Source of the DNA: an uncultured Oleiphilus sp.
GTDB taxonomy: Bacteria > Pseudomonadota > Gammaproteobacteria > Pseudomonadales > Oleiphilaceae
DNA: 53,890 bases
Direction: 5' to 3'
NCBI GenBank assembly: GCA_913020245.1
Contig: CAJWAD010000011.1
Location: 1 to 53,890, forward strand
This document shows positions 9,972-17,004 of the stretch, piece after piece (the first letter of the stretch is position 1; each line of letters starts with the position of its first letter). The notes beneath the pieces are model-generated. The model ran no database searches. It saw only the letters and a list, made by a program, of their open reading frames with translations, and had not been told where the DNA came from. Both the position numbers and the translations under genes were made by a program.

Positions 9972-11186
9972 TTAACCCTGATCACGACCTCTTCCTGCAG
10001 CAATACGAAGCCGTAATGCACTTAGTTTGATAAACCCTTCCGCATCTTTCTGATCGTAAGCGCCCGCGTCGTCTTCAAAGGTCGCGATACTCTCGTCAAA
10101 CAACGTATCCTCCGACTGACGACCCACCACCACAACGTTACCTTTGTATAGCTTCAATCGAACCACACCATTAACGTAAGTTTGTGTTTCGTCTATTAAT
10201 GCTTGCAATGCCTTACGCTCGGGCGACCACCAATATCCGTTATAGACCAGCTCTGCATATTTTGGCATTACGCTATCTTTTAAATGCGCCGCTTCTTTAT
10301 CCAAGGTAATAGACTCAATTGCACGATGCGCCTTTAACATAATCGTGCCACCTGGCGTTTCGTAGCAACCGCGAGATTTCATGCCCACATATCGGTTTTC
10401 AACGATATCTAACCGACCGATACCATTGTTACCACCGATTTCATTCAGCGTTTCAAGCACCGTGGCAGGGGTCATCGCTTCGCCATTCAACGCGACAATG
10501 TCGCCCTGCTTAAAGGTCAATTCGAGATAGCTTGCCTGATCGGGCGCCGCTTCGGGTGATACTGACCAACGCCACATATCTTCCTCGGGCTCTTGCCATG
10601 GATCTTCGAGAATATCGCCCTCATACGAAATATGTAGCAAGTTAGCATCCATTGAATACGGTGATTTACCCTTTTTCTTCTCAACGTCGATGCCATGCTC
10701 ATCACAATAGGCTAGCAAGCTCTCTCGAGAGCTTAAGTCCCATTCGCGCCAAGGCGCTATTACCTGCACACCGGGCTTTAGCGCGTATGCACCTAACTCA
10801 AAACGAATCTGATCATTGCCTTTGCCAGTTGCACCATGTGAAATAGCATCTGCACCGGTTTCATTGGCGATATCAATCAAACGCTTCGCAATCAGCGGGC
10901 GTGCAATTGAAGTACCCAATAGGTATTCGCCTTCGTAGATAGCATTGGCTCGGAACATTGGGTACACATAATCGCGTACAAATTCTTCGCGCAAATCTTC
11001 AATATAAATCTCTTTAACGCCAAGCGCCTCTGCTTTGGCTCGCGCCGGCTCAACCTCTTCACCTTGACCCAAGTCTGCGGTGAACGTTACCACTTCACAG
11101 GCGTACGTTTCTTGTAACCACTTAACGATCACGGAAGTGTCTAAGCCACCCGAATAGGCCAACACTACCTTATTTACTTTTGACAT
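9972..11186 (-). CDS. argG: Argininosuccinate synthase
   Basis: ArgG joins citrulline and aspartate with ATP to make argininosuccinate, the penultimate step of arginine synthesis in the cytoplasm. The protein is 404 residues, typical of the family. The N-terminal pyrophosphatase P-loop [12 protein letters not shown] is intact, and [15 protein letters not shown], a hallmark substrate-binding block, follows. The start is the ATG at 11186, with GGAG five bases upstream; seven more open codons lie upstream without a better ribosome site. It is a single-gene unit ending in a strong terminator. I looked for an ArgR box upstream and found none I would defend. Confidence 0.97.
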   Translation of the reverse strand: MSKVNKVVLAYSGGLDTSVIVKWLQETYACEVVTFTADLGQGEEVEPARAKAEALGVKEIYIEDLREEFVRDYVYPMFRANAIYEGEYLLGTSIARPLIAKRLIDIANETGADAISHGATGKGNDQIRFELGAYALKPGVQVIAPWREWDLSSRESLLAYCDEHGIDVEKKKGKSPYSMDANLLHISYEGDILEDPWQEPEEDMWRWSVSPEAAPDQASYLELTFKQGDIVALNGEAMTPATVLETLNEIGGNNGIGRLDIVENRYVGMKSRGCYETPGGTIMLKAHRAIESITLDKEAAHLKDSVMPKYAELVYNGYWWSPERKALQALIDETQTYVNGVVRLKLYKGNVVVVGRQSEDTLFDESIATFEDDAGAYDQKDAEGFIKLSALRLRIAAGRGRDQG

Positions 11187-11287
11187 GAGGTCTCCAAAAC
11201 TTGCCAACGCTACGCAGTGCGCGCAGGTTAATAAAAAGGCGTGTATTCTACTGAATTAAGGGGATGAAAAACAACTAGAGGAGTTGT

Positions 11288-12235
11288 TTAATTGTTAGCC
11301 GTGGTGACTGGCGATGTGTCGTCTTGCACATCACCCATGATACGGCGAACCCCTTTTTCCAAACGAACCGTTGTCCGGCGGTTTTTCGCTTTATTAGTCG
11401 TTGAATTATTTTCAGCAATCGGGTAACGCTCACCATGGTAGCGGGTCTGAATAATGGTCTGATCCAAGCCGGCATCCATCAAGTACTTAGTAACGACTTC
11501 CGCTCGCTTTTTGGACAACTTACGATTGTATATTTTACGTCCACTGCTGTCCGTGTAGCCATCCACGAAGATCGAAGTCACTGTGCTATCTGCTTTCACA
11601 TAAGTAATAAGGTTATCAAGTGTGTTGATATCACGCGCGAGCAAGCGTGCTTTATCTACCTCAAAAAGCACCTTAGTTCGCTCCACCTGTCGAAAGTTAA
11701 CGGGCAATAGTGAGGCTTCGCAACTTCGAAACCCTTGATACGCTTTATTGAAATTAATGCTGTTTAATGACACTCGCATAGCCTCATCACTAAACCAGGC
11801 TTTACGGGTAAAGGTCGGTTTCATACCATCCATGAGCCCGTCTATCATATGGCGCGCGCGTTTCGTTTCAACTATTAAAGGCCGTTCGCCATCACGCACG
11901 CGTACATAGCCCAAATCACGAATTGCTTGGCCCGGTCTCCAGTTCGACGCTTCGATCACTAAAGCAGCTTTTCCTTCCGCCATCGGATTAGACACGGCTG
12001 ACGTATAAAAACTCAGCGCTTCACCTGCCTCATGATAGAAAATACCCTGTCCGTAACGCGGGACATCATGCACCAAGCTACACTCAAAAATAGACGATGA
12101 GACATACCAATCACTACGTTCCATTTTCGCTTGATAATCTTGAGCGAATAATGGGCCACTCACTATAAAAAGCCAAAGTATAAACAGCACTGCGCGCGAG
12201 TTTCGTGAAAATTGGCGACTAAAAAATATTGGCAT
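11288..12235 (-). CDS. motY: Sodium-type flagellar stator-ring protein MotY
   Basis: MotY forms the T-ring with MotX around the basal body of sodium-driven polar flagella and holds the PomAB stators. The 315-residue precursor has a signal peptide (hydrophobic FILWLFIVSGPLFA, cleavage near residue 31). A MotY-type N-terminal domain follows (CSLVHDVPRYGQ, WRPGQAIRDLGYV). The C-terminal OmpA-like peptidoglycan-binding domain, about residues 185-300, contains VDGYTDSSG and NRRTTV. No other flagellar gene is in the window, which is common for motY. It is placed next to rnt, divergently transcribed. The Shine-Dalgarno site is weak. Confidence 0.9.
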   Translation of the reverse strand: MPIFFSRQFSRNSRAVLFILWLFIVSGPLFAQDYQAKMERSDWYVSSSIFECSLVHDVPRYGQGIFYHEAGEALSFYTSAVSNPMAEGKAALVIEASNWRPGQAIRDLGYVRVRDGERPLIVETKRARHMIDGLMDGMKPTFTRKAWFSDEAMRVSLNSINFNKAYQGFRSCEASLLPVNFRQVERTKVLFEVDKARLLARDINTLDNLITYVKADSTVTSIFVDGYTDSSGRKIYNRKLSKKRAEVVTKYLMDAGLDQTIIQTRYHGERYPIAENNSTTNKAKNRRTTVRLEKGVRRIMGDVQDDTSPVTTANN

Positions 12236-12332
12236 TGTTTTATTTACTTCAGCTTACTTAGGTTAAAAAAGGAAGGTCTTAACCGACCACTCACTAAAAC
12301 AGGCAATTGTTTGCCCGCTTTAACTTGGGCTC

Positions 12333-12341
12333 TGCTATAAT
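12333..12341 (+). promoter_or_regulatory. Extended -10 promoter of rnt
   Basis: TGCTATAAT is a perfect extended -10 element (TGn followed by TATAAT), 37 bases before the rnt GTG. No good -35 lies at the usual distance, as is common for extended -10 promoters. Confidence 0.55.
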
Positions 12342-12377
12342 CTGCGTTAGCAAGCCCGTCTGTATTAAGGAATAACC

Positions 12378-13049
12378 GTGTCAAATCACTCAGAATTTTC
12401 TCATCATACGAACCATTCTGAACATAGCAATTCCCACGCCATCTCAGCAAGATTCCGAGGATTTCTGCCCGTTGTGATCGATGTGGAAACGGCCGGTTTT
12501 AACTGTAGAACGGATGCTTTACTTGAAGTCGCAGCGGTGATCCTAGATATGAACTCTCATGGAGAACTCTATGCGAAAGAAACGGTTCATTGCAATGTGG
12601 AACCTTTTCGCGGCGCAAACTTAGAGAAATCTGCCCTCGAATTCACAGGTATCGATCCACATAGCCCTTACAGAAATGCACAACCGGAAAAACTCGCTCT
12701 CGACAAAATTTTCTCGCCGGTTCGAAAGGCCTTGAAAACCACTGGGTGTACACGCGCAATTTTAGTGGGTCATAACGCATCATTTGACCATGGCTTTATC
12801 TTTGCGGCGGCCGAGCGCTGTGAAGTCAAGCGTAACCCGTTCCATCCATTTTCGAGCTTCGATACCACAACGCTCGCCGCATTGGCTTACGGACAAACCG
12901 TATTAGCAAAAGCGTGTGCACATGCAAGCATCGAGTTTGATGGCCGCGAGGCACATTCTGCAAAATACGATACCGAAAAAACGGCAGAGTTATTTTGTAA
13001 AATAATAAACAAATGGCGGCATCTAGGTGGCTGGCCGCTTACGCTTTAA
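12378..13049 (+). CDS. rnt: Ribonuclease T
   Basis: RNase T is a 3'-5' exoribonuclease that trims tRNA CCA ends and matures 5S and 23S rRNA. The 223-residue protein has all DEDDh motifs: [10 protein letters not shown] (Asp, Glu), [10 protein letters not shown] (Asp), and the terminal [15 protein letters not shown] (His, Asp). The start is a GTG with AAGGA six or seven bases upstream. The first 25 residues are polar and rich in His and Ser, a variable leader. It is the only plus-strand gene among minus-strand neighbours and has its own promoter. Confidence 0.95.
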   Translation: MSNHSEFSHHTNHSEHSNSHAISARFRGFLPVVIDVETAGFNCRTDALLEVAAVILDMNSHGELYAKETVHCNVEPFRGANLEKSALEFTGIDPHSPYRNAQPEKLALDKIFSPVRKALKTTGCTRAILVGHNASFDHGFIFAAAERCEVKRNPFHPFSSFDTTTLAALAYGQTVLAKACAHASIEFDGREAHSAKYDTEKTAELFCKIINKWRHLGGWPLTL

Positions 13050-13081
13050 ACTACGTACAAACAAGCGCGTCTGGTCAAAAT

Positions 13082-13696
13082 TTAAGACGCACCGACAATA
13101 CTGGACATCAAGCTAGCACTAAGACTCTCCTCTTGCGCTAAACCGTCTACGACCCCTTGCTTGTTCTCTACAGATTGGTTCTGACTAACTTTCCATTTAC
13201 CCGCCATACTCTCGATATGAATCTCGATACCAACAAGTGCAGATAGCATATTGACGAGATAATCTTGAGGTGCATCGCAGACCTGCCAGGGCATCGACTT
13301 TCTGGTTTCATGCAGATCCGTCAGCCTCGTCAGCATACTTAATTTCCAGCTAGCTTCGTGTTTATATTTAATTTTGCCTTTCACATGAACCACGAGATAA
13401 TTCCATGTAGGCACCACTTTTCCATCTCGTTGCTTACTGGGGTAATAGCTTGGCGAAATGTAGCTATTTGCTCCCTGAAAGATCGCCATAACGTCGCTAC
13501 CCTCAGCGATTCGCTGCCAAAAAGGATTGCCTTTCGCCACGTGACCTTGCAGCACACCATCATCCATATACATGGGTAAATGTTCAGCCTCTAAACCGTC
13601 ATTCGACGACGCAATTAAAGTCGCAAAAGGAAAATCTTTAACTAATTTGATTAAACTCGCGCTATCCGCTTGCTCAAATACTTTTGGGATATACAT
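13082..13696 (-). CDS. PaiB family FMN-binding protein
   Basis: PaiB-family proteins have a split-barrel flavin-binding fold. Bacillus PaiB is described as a negative regulator of sporulation and protease genes, but the biochemical role in Gram-negative bacteria is not settled. The 204-residue protein shows the family blocks MYIPKVFE, FPFATLIAS, EAEHLPMYM, GHVAKGNPFW, and SYISPSYYPSK followed by VPTWNY. The start at 13696 is chosen for its AAGGAG seven bases upstream; the upstream open codons have no ribosome site. The last 25 residues are a low-complexity tail not typical of the family. It follows the convergent rnt with a 32-base gap. Confidence 0.85.
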   Translation of the reverse strand: MYIPKVFEQADSASLIKLVKDFPFATLIASSNDGLEAEHLPMYMDDGVLQGHVAKGNPFWQRIAEGSDVMAIFQGANSYISPSYYPSKQRDGKVVPTWNYLVVHVKGKIKYKHEASWKLSMLTRLTDLHETRKSMPWQVCDAPQDYLVNMLSALVGIEIHIESMAGKWKVSQNQSVENKQGVVDGLAQEESLSASLMSSIVGAS

Positions 13697-13834
13697 AACT
13701 CTCCTTGATGCGAATGTGTAACGGTCTGGTTTGTAAGTGGAAACGTGATGCGTAAAGTGTTGGCGGCAGCTATTTGATAAATCACACATTTAGTATATTC
13801 CCCAAATCGTTTTAACTGCCAACTTTATTAATCG

Positions 13835-13860
13835 CAAAAAAAAACGCCTCAAAAGAGGCG
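13835..13860 (-). terminator. Rho-independent terminator of the peroxiredoxin gene
   Basis: On the minus strand a CGCCTC / GAGGCG stem with a four-base loop is followed by a run of nine T. It starts about 23 bases after the peroxiredoxin stop. Confidence 0.88.
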
Positions 13861-13882
13861 CTTTCTTTGGGTGCAAGATGAC

Positions 13883-14485
13883 CTATAGGCCTTCTGCATT
13901 CTCCGATAGATAAGACGCAACACCGTCTGGTGACGCATCCATACCTTTATCGCCTTTGTTCCAGCCCGCTGGGCATACTTCACCGTGCTCTTCATGGAAT
14001 TGCAGCGCATCGACCAAGCGAATTAGCTCATCCATATTTCGACCGAGTGGCAAATCATTGACGATTTGCGAACGCACCATACCGTTGTTATCGATCAAGA
14101 ACGCACCGCGAAACGCTACACCGCCATCTGACTCCACGTCATAAGCCTTACAAATATCATGCGCCATGTCAGCGGCTAGGGTATAGCCAACCTGACCAAT
14201 ACCGCCCTTATCAACCGGCGTATTACGCCACGCGTTATGGGTAAAGTGTGAGTCAATTGAAACGCCAATCACTTCCACACCACGCTCTTTGAAATCTGCC
14301 ATGCGGTGGTCAAGAGCGATCAATTCAGATGGGCAGACGAAGGTGAAGTCCAATGGGTAGAAAAATACGAGCCCATATTTACCCTTGATTGCTTCTGACA
14401 AAGTAAACTCATCAACGATTTGGCCATCAGCCAAAACGGCTGGAACAGTAAAGTCGGGTGCTTGCTTACCAACGAGTACACTCAT
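13883..14485 (-). CDS. Typical 2-Cys peroxiredoxin (AhpC/TSA family)
   Basis: This enzyme reduces hydrogen peroxide and organic peroxides with thiols from thioredoxin or AhpF. The 200-residue protein has the peroxidatic site DFTFVCPSE (Cys51) and the resolving site GEVCPAGW (Cys171), so both catalytic cysteines are present. GGIG is present, but the C-terminal YF motif of easily over-oxidised eukaryotic-type enzymes is absent; it ends SYLSENAEGL. The ATG has GGAG about nine bases upstream. It is a single-gene unit with its own terminator, and no ahpF is nearby, so thioredoxin is the likelier reductant. The upstream region holds an AT-rich palindrome. Confidence 0.93.
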   Translation of the reverse strand: MSVLVGKQAPDFTVPAVLADGQIVDEFTLSEAIKGKYGLVFFYPLDFTFVCPSELIALDHRMADFKERGVEVIGVSIDSHFTHNAWRNTPVDKGGIGQVGYTLAADMAHDICKAYDVESDGGVAFRGAFLIDNNGMVRSQIVNDLPLGRNMDELIRLVDALQFHEEHGEVCPAGWNKGDKGMDASPDGVASYLSENAEGL

Positions 14486-14550
14486 TATATTTCTCCATCA
14501 TGTACGTGAAATTGTTATCAACTGTTTCCATGAGCCTCGCATCGATCGGC

Positions 14551-14570
14551 ACAAAACCGATCTTTGAAAT
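14551..14570 (-). promoter_or_regulatory. Inverted repeat in the peroxiredoxin leader
   Basis: GATCGG and CCGATC arms surround a short spacer about 70 bases before the peroxiredoxin ATG. It could be a 5' UTR hairpin or an operator. Function is not shown by the sequence. Confidence 0.3.
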
Positions 14571-14648
14571 GAGACTGCTGAACTAACAGATGCATAAAAT
14601 TAAGAGTCGACATGGTACCGACACTCGCACCGAACTCCCATAGTTAAG

Positions 14649-14667
14649 TGATAATTTTTTATTATCA
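14649..14667. promoter_or_regulatory. AT-rich palindrome upstream of the peroxiredoxin gene
   Basis: A perfect seven-base inverted repeat, TGATAAT and ATTATCA, flanks five T residues. It lies between the reductase terminator and the peroxiredoxin gene, so it probably belongs to the latter's control region. It resembles a degenerate Fur-type site more than an OxyR site, but this is a guess. Confidence 0.35.
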
Positions 14668-14693
14668 TACAAATAGTGTTTCACTATGCCAGT

Positions 14694-14728
14694 TAAAAAA
14701 AATCCGGCAAATTTGCCGGATTTTTTTG
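14694..14728 (-). terminator. Rho-independent terminator of the acyl-CoA reductase gene
   Basis: A near-perfect stem AATCCGGCAA / TTGCCGGATT is flanked by A- and T-runs on both sides, just past the stop at 14741. It can work in both directions. Confidence 0.9.
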
Positions 14729-14740
14729 CGACTAACAGAC

Positions 14741-16729
14741 TTACCAATGAATGCCGCGCATGATCGCTGCAAAAGCCATTTGCTCTGTAGACACTTTTGG
14801 CTTGTCCTCTTTCTGGCCTTTACCTTGCGCCGCTGCAGAATCTGGGAACATTTTATAGCCCGTATTCATAATAATCTCGCCCGCTTTCGGCACCAGTGCA
14901 TGCAATACTTGAGCAAACGTACCCAAACGCGTTGCAATGCGTTTCGGACGGTAAATGATTGCTTTCGCAATTAAATCGGCCGCTTCTTCCGGTGATAAAG
15001 TTGGTACTGAATCATATATCTTGGTTGGACCAATCATTGGCGTGCGCACCAACGGCATGTTAATCGTCGTAAACGATATATTGCTGTCAGAGAATTCCGC
15101 TGCCGCACATCGAGAGAATGCATCTAACGCAGCTTTTGAAGCAACATACGCTGAGAAGCGAGGTGCATTCGTTAATACACCGATCGAGGAAATATTGACG
15201 ATATGACCACGCTGCTGCTCGAACATTGATGGCGCAAAGCCCATAATTAAACGCAAAGAACCGAAGTAATTGAGTTGCATCGTACGCTCGAAATCATGGA
15301 AACGATCAAACGATAGGTTAATGGAACGTCGAATCGATCGACCTGCATTGTTTATCAAGAAATCGACATGCCCGTGATCTGCAAGGACTGACGCCACAAA
15401 AGCATCACAGTCTCCCATATTAGAGAAATCACAGCGGTAGGCATAAACGTTTGCACCACCCTGCTCTAGCTCGAACTTCACTTCATCCAGCTTGTCTTGC
15501 GTACGCGCCGCAATACAAACAATGGCGCCGGCATCCGCGAGCATTTTCGCTGTTGACAGACCAATACCTGAAGTTGCGCCGGTTACAACGCACACTTTGC
15601 CTTCAACTGTGCCACGTAAGGTGCGGTCTTTGTATAGATCAGGATCAAGGTTACGCTCCCAAAAATCCCAAATAGCTGGCGCATAGGCGTGTAAATCTGG
15701 GACTTCAATACCCGAGCCGTTCAAAACACGTTCTGTTTCCCGTGAATCGAAACGGGTCGGATAATTAATAAACGACAAGGCCGACTCGGGAATACCAAAA
15801 TCGTTTAGCAAGGCACCCGTTAAACGTTTAACAGGCGGTAAATTTTTCAAACCATTACGCACCATACTAGGGATAAAACCAAACATTTGATTATCAATGC
15901 GCATTGCCATGCTTGGTGCGTGACCTGCTTTTGCGAACACATTCAATACTTCACCAAGCTTATACGGCTCAGGATCGGTAAGATGAAAACACCCGCCATC
16001 TTCGCCTTTAACGTGCGAGATGTGATCGAGCGCATCTGCGACAAAATCAACCGGCACGATATTAATCCGACCGCCTTCTATACCAATGGTTGGTACCCAT
16101 TGCGGTATAGCGCGACGAATTTTTTGTAGCATTTTGAAAAAATAATAGGGCCCATCGATCTTGTCAATCTCACCCGTCTTGGAGTGACCAACTACCATAC
16201 CGGGGCGATAAACCCGCCAAGGCACTTTGCATTCGTCACGTACGATTTTCTCAGACTCATGCTTGGTGCGAAGGTATGGATTATCTAACTTTTGCGCTTC
16301 CTCGAACATATCCTCGCGGAAAGTTCCGCGATAAAGGCCAGCCGCGGCTATTGAGCTTACTTGATGAAAACAACCGGCTTTCATCGCTTCAGCCGCATTT
16401 ACAGCATTGCGCGTACCGTCAACATTTACCGCTTCCTGCGCCTCAGCTGAGGCATACAAATCATAAATAGCAGCCAAGTGGTAAAAGTGCGTAACTTTAC
16501 CTTTGAGCTTTTTCAGGTCTGCAGCAGAAATACCTAAATTCTTCTCTGTTAAGGTGCCAGTCACTGCAACAACTTGCTTATCCGTTGCACCTAACTTTTC
16601 TAACAAAGCGTCGAAACGAGGCATACTCTTCTCTTGCATTAGAAGGTAAACCGTTTCACCTCGCTTCAATAAATTTTCAACGAGATAGCGACCGATAAAA
16701 CCGGTACCACCGGTAACAAAATAACTCAT
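14741..16729 (-). CDS. Bifunctional fatty acyl-CoA/acyl-ACP reductase, two SDR domains
   Basis: The protein closely resembles, from memory, the 661-residue Marinobacter reductase (Maqu_2220 type) that reduces fatty acyl-CoA or acyl-ACP through the aldehyde to the fatty alcohol with NADPH. It is 662 residues with two nucleotide-binding domains. The first is an extended SDR with GGTGFIGRYL near residue 7 and YLRTK (YxxxK) near 152. The second is a classical SDR with TGATSGIG near 384, NNAG, and YVASK (YxxxK) near 528. The ATG at 16729 is preceded by AAGGG at eight bases; a GTG three codons earlier is less likely. It is a single-gene unit. Fatty alcohols feed wax ester synthesis, but no wax synthase is in the window. 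Confidence 0.9.
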   Translation of the reverse strand: MSYFVTGGTGFIGRYLVENLLKRGETVYLLMQEKSMPRFDALLEKLGATDKQVVAVTGTLTEKNLGISAADLKKLKGKVTHFYHLAAIYDLYASAEAQEAVNVDGTRNAVNAAEAMKAGCFHQVSSIAAAGLYRGTFREDMFEEAQKLDNPYLRTKHESEKIVRDECKVPWRVYRPGMVVGHSKTGEIDKIDGPYYFFKMLQKIRRAIPQWVPTIGIEGGRINIVPVDFVADALDHISHVKGEDGGCFHLTDPEPYKLGEVLNVFAKAGHAPSMAMRIDNQMFGFIPSMVRNGLKNLPPVKRLTGALLNDFGIPESALSFINYPTRFDSRETERVLNGSGIEVPDLHAYAPAIWDFWERNLDPDLYKDRTLRGTVEGKVCVVTGATSGIGLSTAKMLADAGAIVCIAARTQDKLDEVKFELEQGGANVYAYRCDFSNMGDCDAFVASVLADHGHVDFLINNAGRSIRRSINLSFDRFHDFERTMQLNYFGSLRLIMGFAPSMFEQQRGHIVNISSIGVLTNAPRFSAYVASKAALDAFSRCAAAEFSDSNISFTTINMPLVRTPMIGPTKIYDSVPTLSPEEAADLIAKAIIYRPKRIATRLGTFAQVLHALVPKAGEIIMNTGYKMFPDSAAAQGKGQKEDKPKVSTEQMAFAAIMRGIHW

Positions 16730-16847
16730 ATTTGACACCCTTGACTAAGAGACCCGAAGGCGATCGGTTGATGACTTCAACCATTATTATTTGATGCGAA
16801 AATCGCAAAGTTCTTAAATTTCTTATACTGCAATTTAGGTAAGATGC

Positions 16848-16863
16848 GCGTTTTGTAAAACGC
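16848..16863. promoter_or_regulatory. Palindrome in the reductase-peptidase intergenic region
   Basis: GCGTTTT and AAAACGC form a seven-base inverted repeat around a two-base centre. It lies about 120 bases before the reductase ATG and 140 bases before the peptidase ATG, so it could control either. The compact symmetric form suggests a dimeric repressor site, such as a TetR-type regulator; the protein is unknown. Confidence 0.4.
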
Positions 16864-17004
16864 TGCCGACTGCTTACTGTCCCCTAATATAGAACACGAG
16901 TGCATAGAGCAACAACTCCAATTTTAGCACGCTGTTCACAGTATGATTTAGATCAGCGCAAAATGCTTGCTTTAAACCGACATCATTCTAATAATGAGGA
17001 GTGA

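Noticed and set aside
11208-11287. ArgR operator upstream of argG
   Set aside because: ATTC and GAAT motifs are present but in the wrong order for an ARG box, and the match is no better than chance.
13069-13092. Terminator between rnt and the PaiB-like gene (GCGTCT / AGACGC)
   Set aside because: The stem has six pairs around a twelve-base loop, lacks a T-run and overlaps the PaiB stop.
14648-14974. Plus-strand open frame of 108 codons over the end of the reductase gene
   Set aside because: It lies antisense to a well-supported gene and across its terminator, with no ribosome site.
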